From: Robertmurraya andreesenii
Lineage (GTDB): Bacteria > Bacillota > Bacilli > Bacillales > Cytobacillaceae
NCBI RefSeq assembly: GCF_030813005.1
Contig: NZ_JAUSTU010000010.1
Location: forward strand, 1-64,000
DNA length: 64,000 nucleotides
Reading direction: 5' to 3'
The position numbers were made by a program, and so were the translations under genes. The notes beneath the pieces are model-generated. The model did not search any database and had not been told where the DNA came from. It worked only from the letters and a program-made list of their open reading frames with translations. Below, one piece after another: positions 60,790 through 64,000 of this stretch (positions within the stretch are counted from its first letter, which is position 1; each line of letters opens with the position of its first letter).

Positions 60790-61758
60790 TTACGCTGCAA
60801 CATCACGCTTTTTGAAGACAATATGCGCAAGCAGCTGGAACAAGACGAAATAAATTACGAGCATGATGACCGAAAAAGGTAAAGTCATGCCTTCCACAAG
60901 GGGATAGCCCTCAAAATACTGAGTTAGGTCTGTGTTTGCAAATAGGATGTACTTAGCCCAGTCATATTTCATCGCCACTAAGGATGTCAATTGGCTTCCT
61001 GTAAACATCAGGAAGAGCGAGATTCCAATTGCGAGTGAGCTGCTTCTGAACACAGCTGAAATCATAAAGGCCATTGTCGCAAGCATGAACATACTGATCG
61101 AATTTAACCCGTAGGAAATCAGTAGATGAACGAACATGCTTTGTTCTGTTACCGTCCCCTCATGATAATTTAAATATGGAGTAGCTGTTTCAGGTCCACC
61201 GAATAAAGCAAATCCGAGTACGGATGAATAACCGAAGCAAATTCCTAATACTGCTAGTGCGAACAGAAGCACCGATAAATATTTTGCTACTAATATTTTT
61301 CCTCTTGTAATCGGTCGGATTAAGAGGAGCTTGATCGTGCCCCAATTAAATTCACTCGCCACAATTCCCGCAGCAATGATTATCGTAAACATCCCAGCAA
61401 AATCGATAATCGGAAGAGCATCCGTTACAAATTCCCAAATCGAATAATCGCCGTTTGGAGAAAGATCATGCTCAATTCGATACTCATTCAAAGCGATCTC
61501 CTGCTTGAAATAATTAATTTGTTCCTCCGAAACCTGGCCTTTTAACTCCTCAATTTGTTTATTTAGACTTGCGTTCTCCATTTGGAGTCCCTTTTTCCAG
61601 TCTGAATTATCAGGAACAGTCCCACCAGCCTCCTGGTATTTGATAAATCCACCAATAACGGAAACCATGACTACTAAAAGCCCAATCATTACGTAGGTCC
61701 CCGGCCTTTTAAAAATCTTCATTAACTCATTTTGAATAAGTCTAAGCATGTACAACAC
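60790..61758 (-). CDS. yhcI: ABC-2 type permease (YhcI-like)
   Basis: A 322-residue membrane permease with an N-terminal anchor (about 20-38), a coiled region around 50-110, and five or so further hydrophobic segments from about 135. The motif FNWGTIKLLLIRPITRGKILVAK is typical of bacitracin/lantibiotic-type ABC-2 permeases. It is the last gene of the operon and overlaps the upstream ATPase gene by 17 bases. The substrate is unknown. Confidence 0.88.
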   Translation of the reverse strand: MLYMLRLIQNELMKIFKRPGTYVMIGLLVVMVSVIGGFIKYQEAGGTVPDNSDWKKGLQMENASLNKQIEELKGQVSEEQINYFKQEIALNEYRIEHDLSPNGDYSIWEFVTDALPIIDFAGMFTIIIAAGIVASEFNWGTIKLLLIRPITRGKILVAKYLSVLLFALAVLGICFGYSSVLGFALFGGPETATPYLNYHEGTVTEQSMFVHLLISYGLNSISMFMLATMAFMISAVFRSSSLAIGISLFLMFTGSQLTSLVAMKYDWAKYILFANTDLTQYFEGYPLVEGMTLPFSVIMLVIYFVLFQLLAHIVFKKRDVAA

Positions 61759-62692
61759 CTTCCTTACTATTGGTTACTTCTAGGAATCTGTCTTCTAGTG
61801 TTTTGTGTTTTTCTTGAATTCCATAAAGAAGAATATCCTCTTTCACTAAATGTTTGACAATTAATGGTACCTCTTCCTTCACAGCCGATACCAGTATCCC
61901 TACTTCAGTTTGCTGTACCTGTAACTGTGGCAAGGCTTCCTGAATGACAGCCTTCGCCCTTTCACTTGCATCCACTTCAAACTCAAAAATAATCTCTTCT
62001 CCATTGACGAAATCATTGACGAGCTGAACATCGATAAGCTTTCCTTGCTGAATAATCCCGATCCGATCGCACATCATTTCCATTTCGGATAAGAGATGAC
62101 TTGAAACAATAACAGCCATATTTCTTTCCCTTGCAAGCATGCGAATATGATCCCTGATTTCTCGTATTCCTGCCGGATCCAGCCCATTTGTAGGTTCGTC
62201 TAAAATCAAGACATCTGGATCATGCAGCAGGCATTGTGCGAGGCCCAGACGCTGTCTCATTCCAAGAGAATAGGTCTTGACTTTGTCCTTTATCCGACTG
62301 GTTAGCCCAACTAGCTCGACCACTTCATCGATTTTTTCCTTCGTAACCCCCTTTGACATCCTCGCAAAATGAAGGAGATTGTCATAGCCGCTTAGGAATT
62401 TATACATTTCAGGATTTTCGACAATCGCACCAATATGACGGACTGCTTTTTCAAAATCAGTCTTGATGCTGCTTCCCGCAATTTTAATGTCTCCTTCCGA
62501 TATTCCCATAAGGCCAACGATCATTCGAATCGTTGTTGTTTTCCCCGCTCCATTTGGACCAAGAAAACCAAAAACCTCGCCTTTATACACATCAAAGCTA
62601 ATTCCATCAATAATCGTTTTTCCCTTAATCCTTTTCGTAACTTCTTGAATTTCAATAATTTTTTCCATCATAGACTCTCCCTTAAGGTTCAA
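61742..62692 (-). CDS. yhcH: ABC transporter ATP-binding protein (YhcH-like)
   Basis: A 316-residue BcrA/NatA-type ATPase. Walker A is FLGPNGAGKTTTI, the signature YSLGMRQRLGLAQ, and Walker B VLILDEPTNGLDP. A C-terminal extension of about 90 residues follows the nucleotide-binding domain, as in bacitracin-type exporters. The start of MNLKGESMMEKIIEI could instead be the ATG at MMEKII. It overlaps both neighbours. Confidence 0.92.
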   Translation of the reverse strand: MNLKGESMMEKIIEIQEVTKRIKGKTIIDGISFDVYKGEVFGFLGPNGAGKTTTIRMIVGLMGISEGDIKIAGSSIKTDFEKAVRHIGAIVENPEMYKFLSGYDNLLHFARMSKGVTKEKIDEVVELVGLTSRIKDKVKTYSLGMRQRLGLAQCLLHDPDVLILDEPTNGLDPAGIREIRDHIRMLARERNMAVIVSSHLLSEMEMMCDRIGIIQQGKLIDVQLVNDFVNGEEIIFEFEVDASERAKAVIQEALPQLQVQQTEVGILVSAVKEEVPLIVKHLVKEDILLYGIQEKHKTLEDRFLEVTNSKEGVVHA

Positions 62693-63374
62693 AGATTTGT
62701 TTCATCCACTCTAAAATCGATAAGCCTTTTGTCTCCCGAAGTTCCTCGACATTTTCGATGGCGAGAATACGACCGTCTTGAATGGCAATGACATCGTCTA
62801 AAAGCATTTCAATTTCGTCAATTTCATGGGTCGCAATTACAACCGTTTGCTTCTCAAAATCAATATAGGATAGCAATCCTTTGACAATAGACGCCCTTAC
62901 CATAGGATCAAGTCCTGAAAAGGGTTCATCTAACAATAGAATGGGGGTATTTCTGGCTAATGAAATCACAAGTTTTAGTCTGCCACGATTTCCTTTAGAC
63001 AGCTGCTTTAGTTTTTTCTTCCGATCCAGCTTCATAAAGTCGAGTAACTCCTCAGCCCTCGTTCGATCAAAATCAGCAAATTGGGAAGCCGAATATTTGA
63101 GCATATCATTCACGGTAAAGGAGGGGTAAAAGAAATCTAATTCAGACAGGTATGCAACATCTGCGGCTGTCTTTCGGTCCGCCTTTTTACCATTGATGAT
63201 TACGTTTCCACTAGTTGGAAATACAAGGCCTGCCATCATCTTTAAAGTGGTGGATTTTCCACTTCCGTTCGGTCCGAGTAATCCATAGATTTTTCCCTTC
63301 TCTAAAGAAAAAGTCGAATCCTCTAACGCAAAATCACGACCGTACTTTTTTGTGACATGTTCGAAGGCAATCAT
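62682..63374 (-). CDS. yhcG: ABC transporter ATP-binding protein (YhcG-like)
   Basis: A 230-residue ATPase with Walker A LLGPNGSGKSTTL, signature QLSKGNRGRLKLVIS and Walker B ILLLDEPFSGLDP. It groups with the YtrB/YhcG type found beside GntR regulators. It directly follows the regulator gene and overlaps yhcH by 11 bases, so two different ATPases are encoded in the operon. Confidence 0.92.
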   Translation of the reverse strand: MIAFEHVTKKYGRDFALEDSTFSLEKGKIYGLLGPNGSGKSTTLKMMAGLVFPTSGNVIINGKKADRKTAADVAYLSELDFFYPSFTVNDMLKYSASQFADFDRTRAEELLDFMKLDRKKKLKQLSKGNRGRLKLVISLARNTPILLLDEPFSGLDPMVRASIVKGLLSYIDFEKQTVVIATHEIDEIEMLLDDVIAIQDGRILAIENVEELRETKGLSILEWMKQIFEP

Positions 63375-63743
63375 CTAGATCTCCTCCTCTTCCACATATT
63401 TCTTGAGACCTGACAGCATCTCTTCCTTCGAGAAACCTAGATCGATCATGTTATTGACAAACCCTTTAATCAAATCCCTTTGCAACTTCACCTTCAGCTC
63501 AACAATCCTATCATTGGCTTCTGTCACAAATGTTCCTTGCCCGCGCCTCGTTTCCACGATTTCCATCCTCTCCAATTCACTATAGGTTCTTTGAATCGTA
63601 TTTGGATTCACCCCTGATTGAATGGCCATCTCCCGTACGGATGGGAGCTTTTCCCCTGACTTGATATCACCTCTAACAATTTGCTGACATATCTTATCGA
63701 CAATCTGCATGTAGATTGGTTTCGATGCCTGGAATTCTTCCAT
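63375..63743 (-). CDS. yhcF: GntR family (YtrA-type) regulator (YhcF-like)
   Basis: A 122-residue short GntR regulator of the YtrA subfamily. The winged helix (about 10-78) has SGEKLPSVREMAIQSGVNPNTIQRTYSELE, given in part, and the wing RRGQGTFV. The C-terminal dimerisation part is short, as in YtrA types, which sense cell-envelope antibiotics or related signals. It probably represses its own ABC operon. It abuts yhcG without a gap. Confidence 0.93.
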   Translation of the reverse strand: MEEFQASKPIYMQIVDKICQQIVRGDIKSGEKLPSVREMAIQSGVNPNTIQRTYSELERMEIVETRRGQGTFVTEANDRIVELKVKLQRDLIKGFVNNMIDLGFSKEEMLSGLKKYVEEEEI

Positions 63744-63748
63744 TCCTA

Positions 63749-64000
63749 CTACACCTCAACTTTCCGCTCAAGGAGCCAAACCGATACAAGAAACACAATG
63801 ATAGTAATCAAAATGTATTGGCCAATGGTCGCAAAATTAATATGAGCCATTTCAGCGGAGAATGAACCTTGACCAACCGTTGCATCGAAAATGGAAACGC
63901 TGAATGTTCCTTTTTCGTTGATGACCCTCATCATGCTTGTATTTTGAATCATACTTCCTATTGTGGAAAGCACAATCCAAACGAATAGAATCACGAGCCA
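63749..64000 (-). CDS. yhcE: ABC-2 type membrane protein, partial (YhcE-like)
   Basis: The C-terminal 83 or so residues of a membrane protein that continues beyond the window. A hydrophobic segment at the end (YILITIIVFLVSVWLLERKVEV) is typical of ABC-2 permease tails. In B. subtilis yhcE sits just ahead of yhcF, matching this place. The start is not in the window, so length and domain content cannot be judged. Confidence 0.8.
   Translation of the reverse strand, partial: WLVILFVWIVLSTIGSMIQNTSMMRVINEKGTFSVSIFDATVGQGSFSAEMAHINFATIGQYILITIIVFLVSVWLLERKVEV

Overview
The window is an ordered block of core chromosome from a low-to-mid GC, endospore-forming, competence-type Bacillaceae bacterium. 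Sporulation genes (spoIIP, gpr, sda, sigK), comE genes, a CIRCE/hrcA heat-shock operon, a T-box on alaS, TTG/GTG starts with strong Shine-Dalgarno (SD) sequences, and gene order matching the Bacillus subtilis yqe/yqf and yrr/yrv regions all agree. It is not B. subtilis itself: psd and pssA sit beside sda and sigK, sigK is uninterrupted, a yhcEFGHI-type operon follows rarA, and there are intergenic repeat families I do not associate with B. subtilis. No tRNA, rRNA, insertion sequence, prophage or CRISPR array was seen.

Layout. 0.4-3.3 kb: membrane-stress operon nfeD-floA-yqfB behind a sigma-W promoter. 3.4-9.3 kb: yqeY, rpsU, a Na/phosphate symporter-like gene, deoC, and the RNA/ribosome modification genes mtaB, rsmE, prmA. 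9.3-14.5 kb: hrcA-grpE-dnaK-dnaJ with CIRCE. 14.5-20.6 kb: hemW, lepA, yqxA, spoIIP, gpr. 20.8-27.4 kb: rpsT, holA, yqzM, comEC-comEB-comEA and comER. 27.4-32.6 kb: ribosome-maturation and NAD/aromatic genes yqeM-rsfS-yqeK-nadD-yhbY-aroE-yqeH-yqeG. 32.7-35.7 kb: a DnaA-box cluster before sda, divergent psd and pssA, and an intact sigK. 35.7-36.6 kb: a cluster of very small ORFs around yrzI with tandem hairpins. 36.6-49.6 kb: mtnN, yrrS, pbpI, greA, udk, the wobble-uridine genes trhP2-trhP1-trmR, mltG, yrzB, ruvX, ireB and alaS. 49.7-60.6 kb: yrrI, yrzQ, yrzR, yrrD, recD2, yrrB, mnmA, iscS, cymR, a YczE-like membrane protein, rarA. 60.8 kb to the end: an ABC-transporter operon with a GntR regulator.

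The genes group into translation quality and tRNA modification (mtaB, rsmE, prmA, trhP1/2, trmR, mnmA, iscS, alaS, rsfS, yqeH, lepA), sporulation and its checkpoint (sda, sigK, spoIIP, gpr), DNA uptake and repair (comE, recD2, rarA, ruvX, holA), and envelope functions (floA, psd, pssA, pbpI, mltG).

The most unusual content lies between genes. One family of nested palindromes (four clear copies and one diverged) has a nearly constant 36-base centre with its own hairpin, while the outer arms differ in sequence from copy to copy yet remain self-complementary. Two unrelated-sequence tandem arrays share an exact 52-bp period, and a third has a 20-bp period. Upstream of yrzI, two adjacent terminator-like hairpins share complementary segments and follow a 29-codon ORF, an attenuator-like layout. 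The pbpI ribosome binding site lies inside the 3' arm of the greA terminator.
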